From contig JAKUHH010000068.1 of assembly GCA_022701365.1 (NCBI GenBank), positions 1,189 to 65,188 of the forward strand: DNA of 64,000 nt. The letters run 5' to 3'. The stretch's first letter is position 1; every line of letters starts with the position of its first letter. This document shows, piece after piece, positions 22,655-34,271 of this stretch. Source of the DNA: Mycocentrospora acerina. Its lineage: Eukaryota > Ascomycota > Dothideomycetes > Pleosporales. The notes under the pieces were generated by a model. It worked only from the letters and a program-made list of their open reading frames with translations, ran no database searches and was not told where the DNA came from. The translations under genes and the position numbers were made by a program.

Positions 22655-23220
22655 CTACGACTTGCTCTGTACACATAGTCCTATGCCAGCGAGTACAAAA
22701 GCCATGCCTATCCACGTATCTAGTTCTATTAGCTCATTATCTTGTCTTCTCAAGTATCTCAACATACCTCTGCTAATAACCTTCTTTTCCGCCCACCATT
22801 CTCCCAGTACTGTGAACATAAAGGCCAGCGAGTTCGTGATTGGGACCGTGAGACTCAGTTCTAGTTGTGTTAGTCCGATAACCTTTATCTTTCTCTCTCG
22901 TAACCTCAGGTATCCCTACCAGCCTTTCCAATCAATATGAAGAACCATATACTGCCAGTAACATTCAGCAGCAGTGGTACCGCGTACGCCGGTCTGCTGA
23001 GCACTCCTATGACAGCATACCATATCCCCAAAATCTTCTTCTTCAACCATGAATTGTTCGGATCGGTAAGGGAAGGTCGTTGAGGAGGAGTATAGTTCAT
23101 AGCAGCCTTCCGCATGAATGGAGTCGTGAGTCCCCAACATGCGCCGACCATAAGGAAGCCCAGAATCCAGCGGAAGATGGACGGTTGGGGATCGTTTGAG
23201 GCGGGGACGTCGGGATCCAT
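22655..23220 (-). CDS. Small multispanning membrane protein, TMEM234-like
   Basis: Three exons give 152 aa: 22920-23220, 22768-22860 and 22655-22719, all joined in phase 1. The start is taken at the ATG at 23220 (MDPDVPASNDPQPSIFRWIL). Hydrophobic segments are FLMVGACWGLTTPFM, a second span AYAVPLLLNVTGSIWFF, then ITNSLAFMFTVLGEWW and IGMAFVLAGIGLCV. This EmrE-like layout, including the GEWWAEK segment, fits the TMEM234/UPF0546 family of small drug/metabolite-transporter-like proteins. The function of that family is unknown. It converges on the dioxygenase gene with only 66 bp between their stops. Confidence 0.75.
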
Positions 23221-24668
23221 GAGGATTGTTAATAGAGTCGTGGGAACAGGAATTAAGCAAAGATATGTTTTAATACCAAAAATGATCACCAGCGGAGGAA
23301 GACGCTGCCGTTGCTGGGTGTTCGTGAGGCGCGTCAGAAGGAGGTCGCGTACGGTTGGCCGTCCTTCCGAATCCGCTGACCATCAAAACTGGAATTAGGT
23401 AAGCGAAACGAAGGAAGCGCTAGCATTAGAACTATCAAGCGTTACTTATGCTAGTATTTTTTAATTTTTTAACCAAAAATTGTTCCTACTGCATTTGTAG
23501 AGTCTATTCCAAGGGAAATACCCCCCCTAGCTAGTGACAACAGGGGAAAGCTTAAGACTTCTTTACCCTGTAACATAATGAACAAAAGAGATTCTGAGCC
23601 TAATGGACTATATAGTCTTTAACAGTGAAATGTAATAACAAAGAGCAGAATATTTTAACTACTTGTAGTTACAATTGTTAATACTCGGCATCTAATGTGA
23701 GAAGATAATTAAAGGTCATTAACTACACGCTGTAGAATTTAGCTAGCGATGAACTCTGTATTTCAAAAAACCTTATCATTCAAATCATGACGTGGTTGAG
23801 AGAGAGTAATACACTTAGCGACTAGGGAGGTGTGAGTAGATCGTGTAAGGGGTTTGCAGCCTAGCTTCACAGGAGAAAAAACAAAAAGTTGAAGTAGTAG
23901 TAATTGTATCTAGGTATAATTGAAGTCTTGAGTATAAGTTTATACAACAGCTTCATAAAAATTGTTTGCGGTTAGGGAAATAACCGTCTGATCTCTGTCT
24001 GTAGTGTTTAAAAGTCCTAGCTGATATACCTGTACAAGAAAATTGAGTCCATTTTAAAAATGTCATCATGTTCAGCTGTCAGGAAGTTGTTCTGAGGCTA
24101 TGTACTATTCTATCTCGTCGTTAATCAGATGCTAGATCATGGTACCTTTTTGACTTGCATGGGGCAGTAGCATAGAGCCGTGTGCCAATACTAGCTGCGT
24201 TAAATATGGTAATTGATAGATCAAATTGAAGTTTTTCAAGTAAAGTCGTTGTGCTTTTAACAAAGTTGTTTTGTACAAAAGTTTTAGTAAACAAAGAATT
24301 CACCTTTGAGGTCTAGTGATTGCTAAAGAAGAGACCAAAATTCACAATATTTAACTCTATTTTAACAGATTCACTTGACTACTCTGATCGTAGACCTCTT
24401 CAAGCTTGCGGAATTATCACTTCAGGTCGTTATTCAATACAGTTTCTGCTAAATTTACTCATTTCATACACTTGGTGCTTGTGCCGTTCTACTAGTGCTC
24501 ATTCACCAGAGAATGAAATTCCTTATTCCATCAATACAATCGGAAAATCAGCTCAAACTTCTACCGACTCCCATCTGTACAAACCCACATATTCTTATGA
24601 CTACACTTTGAGTCCTACGCGTATTAGATTTCCTAATGTAGCACTCTGTGAATGGTTAGAACAACACC
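23221..24668. other. AT-rich left boundary of the PKS cluster
   Basis: About 1.4 kb with an abrupt drop in GC from about 23400. It is full of TA/AA/TT dinucleotides and stops in all frames, and has no gene. It contains one copy of a dispersed repeat (about 24092-24187, listed separately). The look is that of RIP-mutated repeat relics common in ascomycetes. RIP is inferred from composition, not calculated. Confidence 0.65.
24092..24187 (+). repeat. Dispersed repeat, left copy (same orientation as copy at 56.97 kb)
   Basis: A stretch of roughly 95 bp here matches 56968-57062. Shared blocks include GAGG.TATGTACT, TTCTATT/TTCTATC, ATCAGATG.TAGATCAT, the uninterrupted GTACCTTTTTGACTTGCATGG, and ATAGAGCCG. 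Many differences are transitions. The long exact block ends in CTTGCATGG in both copies. Probably part of a mutated transposable element. Confidence 0.75.
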
Positions 24669-27600
24669 TTAATCATGATTTCTTTTGTTGAAGAGATGGC
24701 TTACATTTTCACCCTTCATCATGGTAAAATGGTTTCCACCCATTACGGCATACTTGAAATTGTTTTTTGGTAATAGCTGTGCCCAACCATTGTCGTCAAA
24801 AGTAGTCCGATTGTTCAGTAACCATTTCATAGGCGCTGGGTCTTCGCCCTCACCTGGCGGAGGTCGAGGGTCTCCTGGATTTGGACAAACGCCGTCTGTA
24901 CACCAAATAGCGACTACATTAGGAGCTTTCCTAGCATCAACAGGTATTGGAACATAGTCTTTCAAACTATGTATAGCAGCAGTAAAATGAGGGAGGAGCC
25001 ATTTAGGAGTACCGCCCGGCTTTCCAGTGCCAAGAAGCCCAATCTGGTCGAAGAAGATATGTAGGCGAGCCGGCAGTGGATCGAGTGCAACAGGGCAAGG
25101 TGAGTCGATTAGCACCAATTTTTCAACTTGTTGCCCTTCGTTCAAGAGTTGTTGGCAGACCTCATACGCGAGCACCCCGCCAGCTGACCAACCGCCAAGG
25201 AGGTACGGACCCTTGGACTGACGACGTCTAATCTCCTTAATGTAGAGAGCTGAGATGCCTTCGACCCCAGACGTCCATCTTTCTGGGTTCTTCATGAATG
25301 GGCAATTCAATCCGTATACAGCTAAGTTGGGAGATATGAGGGGTATTGAGACGTACGATGTGGCACTACCTGAGCCATCAGGAAGCAAGAACAAGTTATG
25401 GAGTGCAGTTTTGGGGTTTCCTTGGAGAAGAACTGATGTAGCTGAAGGGTGGGTTTCGATGTTAGCGACCGTTTGCAATATTTGGCTAACTTTGGAAAGT
25501 CGAGGAGACTTTGACATGGATGCTTTAGCTGTCTTGTAGCGTGGTTTGATGCGCATTCCAAGTTCTCTCTCAATTGCTTTGATAGTCAAGTTGGTTGTTA
25601 GGAAATCCGACGAGATTTCAAGGCCGGTTTTCTCACGGAGTGACCCCAATATAGTTAAGCTCATCAATGAATCCATACCTGCCTGGGAAAGGTCCAAGTC
25701 GTCTGTAATTTCACATGTGTCAACGCCCATCTCATAAGCCACAATCTCACGTGCCAGAGTAACTTTCCTGTTGGTGGCGGGATAATCTTCGAGTGTCATG
25801 GTATCATTTCCAGATACGCTAGAAGCGGAGCTTAAGCTGGTGCTATCAGTTTCCAGGTTGGAAGGACTAGGAAAACGAGAGGGTTCCTCGCTTGTTTCAT
25901 GGCTTGACTCGTTTTCAAGAAAATTAGGTGTGTCGATGGATTGAGAAAAAAATTCCTTCATCTCGCGGACGCTCGCGTAATCCGTGAACAAAGAGGAGGG
26001 AATATTCAAGTTCAAATCCTCCCTGAATCTGGACAAGATGGTCAGCGACATGAGCGAGTCGACACCAAGATTTTCAAAAGTTGCCTCATCTACAAGCTCA
26101 GACATGTCAACGTCGGTCTCCTCTGCTATAATTTTCATAAACTGAAAATTGACGTCGTCATTGACTTGTTCAGTAGCTTGCGTCGAGACAGTAATAGGTG
26201 GCCTCGAAGTAACTTTGAGAGTTTTGACACGTGCGCCTGGCGTTTCGTCCGCAGCGTAAACAGCAGCCACCTTAGAAGAGGCAAACTTGCTAGGGGGCAA
26301 CATGATTTTAAGAGCTCGACGGGTAATTCTCTGGAACTTAAGACCCATGACCATTCCTATGATTCTCTCTCCTTCAAGAATATAGACGTCGCCTACGGAG
26401 ATGTTGCCTGGGGCAGGCTGCATCCTGACATATGACCGATATACCTTTTTAGCACTGAGTTTTTCGGCGATTTTGATAGAACGCCATCCATGAGAGATAT
26501 ATACAGAGTCATCAGAGTCCAGATGCTCAGTGGCATTGACCGTAAAACCAGAGATATGAGCCAGGCTATCAATCCAATATGGTGAACAGAAGAAATCTCC
26601 ATCGGAAGATGTGGTTTGGAACTGAACTTGTGCTGTAGCTTCAGTCTGTTGGCTGTCCAAAATAATCTCTTCCATCCCTTGGTATCTGGCCGCATATGTA
26701 ACAAGGGACTTGAAAAGCTTATAAGCCATACCTCTTTGGATCTGGTGGGCAGCCTTTTTCTCAACTTTTTGTCTAAGAATATCAATCTGGCTTTGCACCA
26801 TGTAGGAAACTCTCACCCAGTCTTCTTTCCAACTATTGACATCTTCGTACTTGACAATGCCACTGGCATGATTTGCGAGGACTTTAGACCCGTTGGTGTT
26901 GACCGTCCGAAAGCTTACTTTGACCTGATTATTGTCCAGATCAGCAGTAGCATCGACTATTAGGTGCTGCTCTTGAGCCACAGAAGAATCTTCAAGTATC
27001 AAGGGCTTGAAAACTTCCATTGCACAGACATTTAGGCCAGGTACTGTGTGTTCAGGTCGAAGTTGCCTGTAGAGATAGTCCGCGATTGTCATGGCCTGGT
27101 CAGCGTACAACGATGACGGGCATAATGGAGTGCCATTAACCTGATGGCCAGTGATGGTAGCCTTAAGCTTCGGATCATTTAGATTCGACTGTACTACTAC
27201 TCTGCCAGAATTTGTGTGCAACTCTTCTAGGATGACTCGGTGGCAAGAAGTCGTCGAAAGCTTAGTTTCGGGGCCAGAGACAACTTTAGAATCTGCTTCA
27301 ACTAGGGATTCGGGTTTTTCTCCTTTGCTAAGGGTCCAATTATTATGGTAGTCGAGCCAATATCTTTTGTTGTCGAAGGAGTACGTAGGTATTATAAGAA
27401 GTTGATGAGCTTGGTTAAATTCTTGATGGTATTCATTGAAATTGACTGGCACGCCAGCAAGGTACAAATCACAAATGCTAGTAGCCAAAGTCTTCCAGGG
27501 ATTTTCGTTCCGTCGTAATGAGGCGGCTATGATAGGGGCTTTTCTGAGAGACTTTCTTATCATTCTACTGCACACGGGGTGAGCACCAATCTCGAGCCAG

Positions 27601-30600
27601 GCAGTCTTGTCACTGAAAATTCGCGCTTTCTCAGCAAAATCCAGCGCTCCAAAGAAATTGACAGCTTCTCGGGAATGGTTGGAAAGGTACTGCGGTCCTA
27701 GAGTACCAGCTGCATCAATTATTTCTTCAAGCAGAGGGGAAAGAATTGGGATCTCGGGCTTATTGAAGCTTACTGAAGCAGCCAATTTCTTGAACTCTGC
27801 AAGGATTGGATCAATTTGAGCCGAATGGAAGGCGAACGGGACATTGACTGGGGTAGCATCAAGTCCGGCAGTGGTAAGGGTTACTTTGGTCGAGTTCATG
27901 ACCTCGACGGTGCCGGATAAAACAGTATCGTCAGGTCCATTAATACAGGAAATTACAGTCGCCTCAGATCCAAGTATATTTTTAATATTCTGAGCGCTAC
28001 TCCTCACAGCAAGCATGCCGTAAGTGTTAGGATTGCAGTGTTTCTCCAGGAGTTGCGCGCGTCGACCCACGAGCAAGATCATGTCGCTGATGGATATAAC
28101 ACCGGATGCACACAGTGCAGCGTATTCACCTAGGCTGTGTCCAATCACTGCAGCGGGTTTAACATTCCATGACCCCCACATACGAGTAAGCGCAACTTGA
28201 ATGCAGGACATTCCGAGCTGGATGACCACCGGGGACAAATTATCTAAAGTGTCGCCTTTGATCAAGGGAAGGAATGATGGAAGACCGTGCGAGTGAGCGA
28301 GACAGTTGAATTGATCGATATCAGCTTTGAATGAAGGCAACTCGTCATACAGTTGCTGTCCAAGAGAGGCGTATTGAGAACCTTGGCCGGTAAAGGCAAA
28401 TATGACCTTGTTAGGTAGCTGTGGGACTGGATTGTAAGTTTCTCTCAGCTGTGATGAAAGCTCAATCTTAGCTTCAGTAACTTCCGATGTAGGAAAAGCA
28501 ACCCGGTAGTTGTGCTGAATTCGTCGGGCAGTTGTAGTATAGGCCAAGTTGGCCAAGTTCACATCCGGATTTTCATCCAGCCAGTTGACTAGACTGCTGA
28601 TGTTGCGTCTGAGAGAAGCAATGGATCTGGCTGAAACTGTAATGACGTGTGAAGATCTTGGGTCGATGGAAGATGATGTCGCTGGGATTGGGCCATCTTC
28701 AAGTACCAGAGCAGTATTTCCGCCAGCAGCGCTGAAGTTGTTTAATATGACTTTTCGTGTCTTAGAATTTTCTCGCAAAAATTCTACGTTCTTCGTTTCA
28801 ATGTGAACGTTACGTTGGAGCAAATCAGAAGGAAAAGTTTTGTTTAGTACGCCTTTGATCCCAACGTTGGCTGGAATAGTATCTTTCTGGAACATCAACA
28901 AGATCTTTACGAGTGAGCTGATTCCTGATGCAGCCTCTCCATGACCAATGTTAGCTTTAATAGCTCCAAGATGCAATGTTTGCTCAGGTCGGCGCGGACG
29001 ATGACGGGAAGCCAAAACATTAGTTACAGAGGTCATCTCAACCCCATCACCAGCTTGTGTGCCGGTTCCATGCATCTCAACATAAGAAATGTCGTTTGGG
29101 TCAACTCTAGCACGCGCAAGTACCTTCTTATACAGTATTTCCTGAGCACCAGCATGAGGATGTGTGATCGAGATAGCTTCCGCAGAGTGATTAGTGGCGG
29201 CGCTAAGGATGCAACCTAGGATAATATCTTTATCTGCAACGGCGTCTTGATATCGTTTTAGGATAACAGTACCGCAACTGTCCCCTCTGCAATACCCGTC
29301 TGCATCGTTGTCATAGGTTTTACAGCCTCCGGTCTTAGATAAGAACTGGCCCTTGCTAAGACCTGCAAAGATGTCAGGATTTGTCAACACATTAACGCCA
29401 CCAGCGCATGCTGTGTCGCAATCACCCGCCCAGAGTGATGTACATGCAAGTTGTATAGCTGCAAGGCTAGAAGAGCACGCAGTATCAATGCTAAAAGATG
29501 GACCGCTAAACTTGAAATGATAGTTGATTCGACCTGGACCAAAAGCTCGTACGCCTCCAGTAATAAAATAGGTATCAATGTTTTCAGCAGCATTGATTTC
29601 ACGCCAGTCATCTGAAGTTTGGCCATAGAAAGTACCGATACGGTCGAGTCTAGTTGATGATGTTCGATTCGGGACGAATCCAGCCATTTCAAGCGCCTCG
29701 TAGGCTGTAACAAGTGCTAGACGTCCCATAGGATCAGTTTGCGCTGCTTCGCGAGGCGACATGCTAAAAAACCTTGGGTCAAAGAGACCAGGTTCATCAA
29801 TGAAGCATCCATAGGGCGTGTGACTCATGTTTTTGCCTTTCCCAGTAATATCACAATGAGCTTTAGGATCGAAACGTTCGACCGGAACTTCACGATGAAC
29901 ATCCAACCCTTTCTCCAGGAGTTTCCAAAGCTCTTCATGTGATGCAGCACCAGGAAATCTTCCAGACATGCCTATAATGGCAATTTTATCGTCTTGAGGC
30001 CTGATAGGCTTGTCGTTCCGGAAAATCCAGGATTGGTGGTCTTTGATGTTGACTGATGTCACACCAGCAGCTTTTAGAGAAGACGCAAAGCTGTAAGCAA
30101 TGTTTCCTTCCCCAATCATTGTAATTGAGCAGTGAGGGTTGTCTTCACTATGAATATTGGGTATTATCTCATCCAGCAGCTTGTCCCATCGTACAGACTC
30201 CAGAAGAATCTCGCGAAGCGCAACCCGCATCAGGTCCAGAGCATCGTTGGCAATATGGCGTCTTCCATTGTTAGCTGAAAAAATCCAGGAGACTGGGCGG
30301 GCAGCATTGAGAACGTGCTTAGAAGTGTCTCCAATAATGAGGTCGATATCAGAGTCCAAGAAGAGATGGCGTGCGTGATACGGAGCGTGTACCGAGATGG
30401 GAGTGAGCCGGCCTTGATTGGACAGTTTCCAAAGTTCAAGAAACCGCTGAGTAGTCGATGGAGGACCGCTAATAGTCATTGCTGTAAGGCCAACCGCGCT
30501 TATATAGGCTTGGCTTGAGGAAGATATACCAAAGCTTTGGTGAAAATCATCCAGGGCTTTCTGTAGAACTTCGTGAGAAGTGTCTGTTACAACCGTCGAC

Positions 30601-31158
30601 CAACTTCTTTGAGCGTTTCCAATCGGCTCTAAGAAATCCTTCACTGTAGTAACTAAGGATCCCACACGAAACGCTAATCGGACTGCTTCAACAGCTAACG
30701 GTAATAGATCGGTCAACGAAGAAGACGAGGCAACAGCAGCAGCTGCAAGCATGCCTGTACATATTCCTATTATGCGTATATTAGACGCCAATGGAACCTC
30801 TGACGGATTTTCGCCATAGTAACTAAAACTCAATAGTCAGTCGAATGGGCACTCAGAACGAGCTCAGATTTGTTACCGACCCTATATAGTGCAATAGTTG
30901 TGCAATCGTGGTAAAACAACTTTCCAATTGGGGAATTTTCAGCATTCTCCCATAATAAGTATCTACTAAATCGGTGATTCCAGAGAAGCCCGGGATAGCT
31001 TGACGTTGGACAAGCGGTAGTTCCTGCACTTCTTCTCTCAAAACTCCATTAACCTTCTCTAGAAACATCTGAAGCAATAGGTTATCATGCTTCTGAAGGG
31101 CTTTGCGCAGGAGGGAGAACTGGTCTGCGGTCTGATCTCCAAAGAGGAGAAAGTCCAT
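24669..31158 (-). CDS. Non-reducing polyketide synthase, SAT-KS-AT-PT-ACP-ACP-TE
   Basis: Two exons give 2143 aa: 30881-31158 and 24669-30822. The 58-nt intron lies in the SAT domain (QLLHYIG|YYGENPSE). The start MDFLLFGDQTAD is the usual SAT beginning. SAT has its nucleophile at Cys114 (GICTG) and a His in APYHARHL. KS starts near residue 371, with Cys542 (DTACSSS) and His677 (HGTGTQ). AT has Ser989 (GHSLGEY). PT has the dyad His1319 (TGHQVNGTPLCP) and Asp1511 (PYWIDSLAH). ACP1 has Ser1682 (GVDSL) and ACP2 Ser1811 (GMDSL), separated by a Ser-rich linker. TE has Ser1972 (GGWSAGG) and His2124 (GGNHF). All catalytic residues are present and there are no reductive domains. It therefore makes an aromatic polyketide from malonyl-CoA, with TE release (Claisen cyclisation or hydrolysis). 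The product is not assignable without PT/KS phylogeny. It is divergent from P450-1. Confidence 0.96.
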
Positions 31159-31906
31159 GATTGCACAGACTTATCAAAGGAATCCAAACAAAAATGGCAA
31201 GATAGAACTCTTGAATACGTTGGTTTGTGAGGGGGACCGTTCAAAGTTGATATAGCCTGGAATTAAATTATAGGAGGCTTCTGTCAAATGGATAATGACA
31301 ATATAGCAACTGGAGGCTCCAATTTTTGGATGGTGATGTAGAGCCAATTAACCAAACAAGACATCCCACGAGAGAATATTTGAGGGAGTGGTAGAGGAAT
31401 TAGGCACTATCTTCACGTAGACGAGAAGGTAGGAGTGGGACTGTTGAGGATGGTTGCTTGCAAATTGTTGGAGCGTTTGGACAATACAAAGACAAGGATC
31501 TACGAAATTACAGGGTCAAGACGAGCACGATTGTCGCGAAATGAATGAAGCTCTTTTTAAACGAGCAAAATTCACTAGCAACGTTACATGTAGGCACAAT
31601 TAATTCGTTGTGTTCGTAGAGTCGAGCCTTAGTTCCAAATCGCTGAAAGGCTCAGCACTCTTCTCAAGATTTGGCGGATACATCGGCGACATGGATACGG
31701 GCCGAATTCTACTTGTGCATTAACGAGGCTTCATCTTTCATTGATCCGACTCATCAAAATGACAAATTTTTGTAATAGCTCTCGTTGAGACTAGGTGCAG
31801 ATGATTGAGTTGGTATAATACACATGAAAGCTTTCTGACTACTCGAAAATTTCAGCAACACTTGTCCTCACATCGCTACCAAGCTGGCAGCTTTTTCTAA
31901 ACCAAC
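31159..31906. promoter_or_regulatory. Divergent promoter PKS / P450-1
   Basis: 748 bp between the two start codons. Candidate core elements are TATATCAA about 90 bp upstream of the PKS ATG (31245-31252, minus strand) and TATAATAC near 31813 for the P450. A GC-rich island near 31670-31700 contains several CGG half-sites (GGCGGATAC, ATCGGCGA, CGGGCCGAATT). These are of the kind Zn2Cys6 regulators bind. Binding is inferred. Confidence 0.5.
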
Positions 31907-33538
31907 ATGGAGCTCACAACTAGTGCTATTTATCTTGCTATCTTGTTTACACTACCTTTTGTCTCTACATACTTCACGACCAGCTTTCAATGTTTTTCTT
32001 CCTTACGCAAGCATGGATCAATCGAAGAGAACCGAAAACCTGTACAGATTCCATACATCGTGCCTTTATTAGGAAATGCCATTCGATTTCTTTCCGCACC
32101 AAGACCTGGGTACTATTGGTCACAACTGTTCAGTTGGCTTCCCCGCAGCACTGGCGTTTGTACACTGGTTTTTTTTGGACAAAACACCCATTTCGTGTAC
32201 AATGAAGTAGCCATTCAAAGCCTTTTTAAAGCCAGAGACGTGAAGACAGAAGGCTTCCGGAATGATGTACTGGTCAAAGGATTTGGCCTCGAACAAGACG
32301 AAGCCCACAAGTTCTACGGCACTGGCGAAACACCTGTTATAGAAGGCCAAGAATCTGGAGAAAAGCAGCAGGAGAGAATTAACCAGCATTTTCTTTTACA
32401 AGCCAGTAGTGTAAGCGAGCTTACGTCTGAGTTCATGAGGGTTCTTCAACAAACCCTCGACCGAGACTTGGGGTGCAATGACTACACAACCATCAGTTTA
32501 TACTCATGGCTACGTGATGAAATTTTTGTGGCATCAACAACGGCCCTGTTTGGAGAGACACTAATGGTCAAGTACCCGGGAATCAAAAATGACTTCTTCA
32601 ACTTTGAGAGGCGGTTTGTAAGCTGCCTCTTTGGGCTTCCTCGCTGGGTTGCAGGTGACATATACGAAGTGCGAGAGCGATTGATATCACAGATGGCAGA
32701 ATGGCATGAGTTCACCCAACAAAAAATCCAAGACGCTATCCCGGATCCCATGGGAACTATAGCTTGGGACCCCGACACAGGTAGTCGGTTTCATAGAGCG
32801 CGTCGAATCCTATACCGTGACCTACAAATGAGCTCACGCGCCAAGGCCTCAGCCGATCTCAGTACTATGTTCGGCCTCAGTGGTAACGCCATCCCGTGTA
32901 TAGGGTGGATGCTTCTCCATCTTTTGGACCCAAAAGGAAATCCAAATGTGCTACCCAGGATCCTAGAAGAGATATCGTCATCAAAATCAGCAGAAGGCAA
33001 CCTTGATATTCCTAAACTCCTTACTCTTCCTTTGCTCAACAGCACTTTTCATGAAATCATGAGATTGTATCTAGATGTTCCTGTTACCCGGCAACTCACA
33101 AAGAACCTTATCCTCCCTCTCGGAAAGACTAAAGGTAGCGTTAAGTTGTGTAAAGGAGATATCGTGCAAGCACCATCTTGGGTGTGTCATCATGACGACC
33201 TACTATGGCCCTCCGTGCCAGCCGATTTATTCTACGCAGAGAGATTTCTTGCTTTGGATCCTGTGACCAGAAAAATGGGATTCACTACAGCAGGTTCAGC
33301 TGGTAAATTTTTCCCATTTGGAGGAGGTAAAAGCATTTGCCCTGGCCGCAACTTCGCGAAGCAGGAGGTCCTTGGAGCTGTTGCAACGCTGTTGTCTAAA
33401 TTCAGCTTTGAGGCCATAAAATTTGTTGATATCAATGGCAATGATACGGAGAAATTCCCAACCGTCAAGGATGGATATGCTGGTAACGGGATGGTGCTGC
33501 CACGCGGTGACCTGATGCTGAGAATTCGCCATTACTAG
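31907..33538 (+). CDS. Cytochrome P450 (P450-1)
   Basis: Single exon, 543 aa. An N-terminal membrane anchor (AIYLAILFTLPFVSTYF) indicates ER attachment, followed by the Pro-containing hinge VQIPYIVPLLGNA. The K-helix ExxR is in HEIMRLYLDVPVTRQL. The heme loop is FPFGGGKSICPGRNFAK with the axial Cys478. The GGGKSICPGR form and the overall layout resemble the fungal P450s annotated as sterol 7-alpha-hydroxylase-like (CYP7/8-like), rather than the usual FGxGxRxCxG class. Within the cluster it is expected to oxidise the polyketide after release. The position of oxidation cannot be read from sequence. It shares its promoter region with the PKS, suggesting co-expression. Confidence 0.93.
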   Translation: MELTTSAIYLAILFTLPFVSTYFTTSFQCFSSLRKHGSIEENRKPVQIPYIVPLLGNAIRFLSAPRPGYYWSQLFSWLPRSTGVCTLVFFGQNTHFVYNEVAIQSLFKARDVKTEGFRNDVLVKGFGLEQDEAHKFYGTGETPVIEGQESGEKQQERINQHFLLQASSVSELTSEFMRVLQQTLDRDLGCNDYTTISLYSWLRDEIFVASTTALFGETLMVKYPGIKNDFFNFERRFVSCLFGLPRWVAGDIYEVRERLISQMAEWHEFTQQKIQDAIPDPMGTIAWDPDTGSRFHRARRILYRDLQMSSRAKASADLSTMFGLSGNAIPCIGWMLLHLLDPKGNPNVLPRILEEISSSKSAEGNLDIPKLLTLPLLNSTFHEIMRLYLDVPVTRQLTKNLILPLGKTKGSVKLCKGDIVQAPSWVCHHDDLLWPSVPADLFYAERFLALDPVTRKMGFTTAGSAGKFFPFGGGKSICPGRNFAKQEVLGAVATLLSKFSFEAIKFVDINGNDTEKFPTVKDGYAGNGMVLPRGDLMLRIRHY

Positions 33539-34271
33539 CGATCGCAATAGTGTGCGTTCTTGGGCATTTAGGTGACTTAGACAACCTTTTGTAGTAATCA
33601 TCAAGTATCTCTACTACGTAACAGGGACATTTCATAAACATTGATAATTCGATCATTTCTTGATTTCGAAGAGAAGATACTGAATGCTTTTTTCGACCAG
33701 GAAATGAATAAGACAATTAATTATAAATTTTACTTCCGTAAGGTACCAACGCAGAACTAAAGCTTGCTGTACTTTCTGAGTATTGAGTTGCTAGCCTCGT
33801 AATTCCATCAATCTGTGGTGCGATTTTCAAGGTAGATTTTAAAGCCAATGAAATCAAAAATAAAGGGACTAATTATATTGATGAATGCAAAAGTATGTGG
33901 CCACTGAAGAAAGAGCTAGGCTAGGGCGGACCGCATATAAAGGTCTCGTACGAGTGAATTGACTTGCACCAGGCAGTCAGCAGAGGTCATTGCAAACTTC
34001 TTTATAGATCAAGTATGAGTGATCGTTAAAAGAAGGAATTCTCATTATTATTGAGAGGATGGTAGTAAGAGACTACAGCAGGTTTGGGTACCTATGTACC
34101 CATACATATAGTAGTAGACAGGTGATGGCTGACAGAAGATGTGCATAATAGTACATTCACAACGCACTTGTTACAAGTGTCGCTGATTAATATATTTGAA
34201 TTGACTCAAGTAATCCTTTTTTTCTTACAAATAATGGATCTAGAGGATTTGCTGATTTCTTCAAGTTCACA
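33539..34271. other. Intergenic, convergent P450-1 / FAD monooxygenase
   Basis: 733 bp of AT-rich sequence between two convergent stop codons. It is longer than needed for terminators. No gene, motif or repeat copy was recognised. A degraded insertion is possible. Confidence 0.5.

Noticed and set aside
24669..31158. Naming the PKS as DHN-melanin, cercosporin or elsinochrome synthase
   Set aside because: The domain order is shared by several pathways. No T4HN/scytalone enzymes and no berberine-bridge, fasciclin or laccase genes are present, and sequence phylogeny cannot be done by eye.
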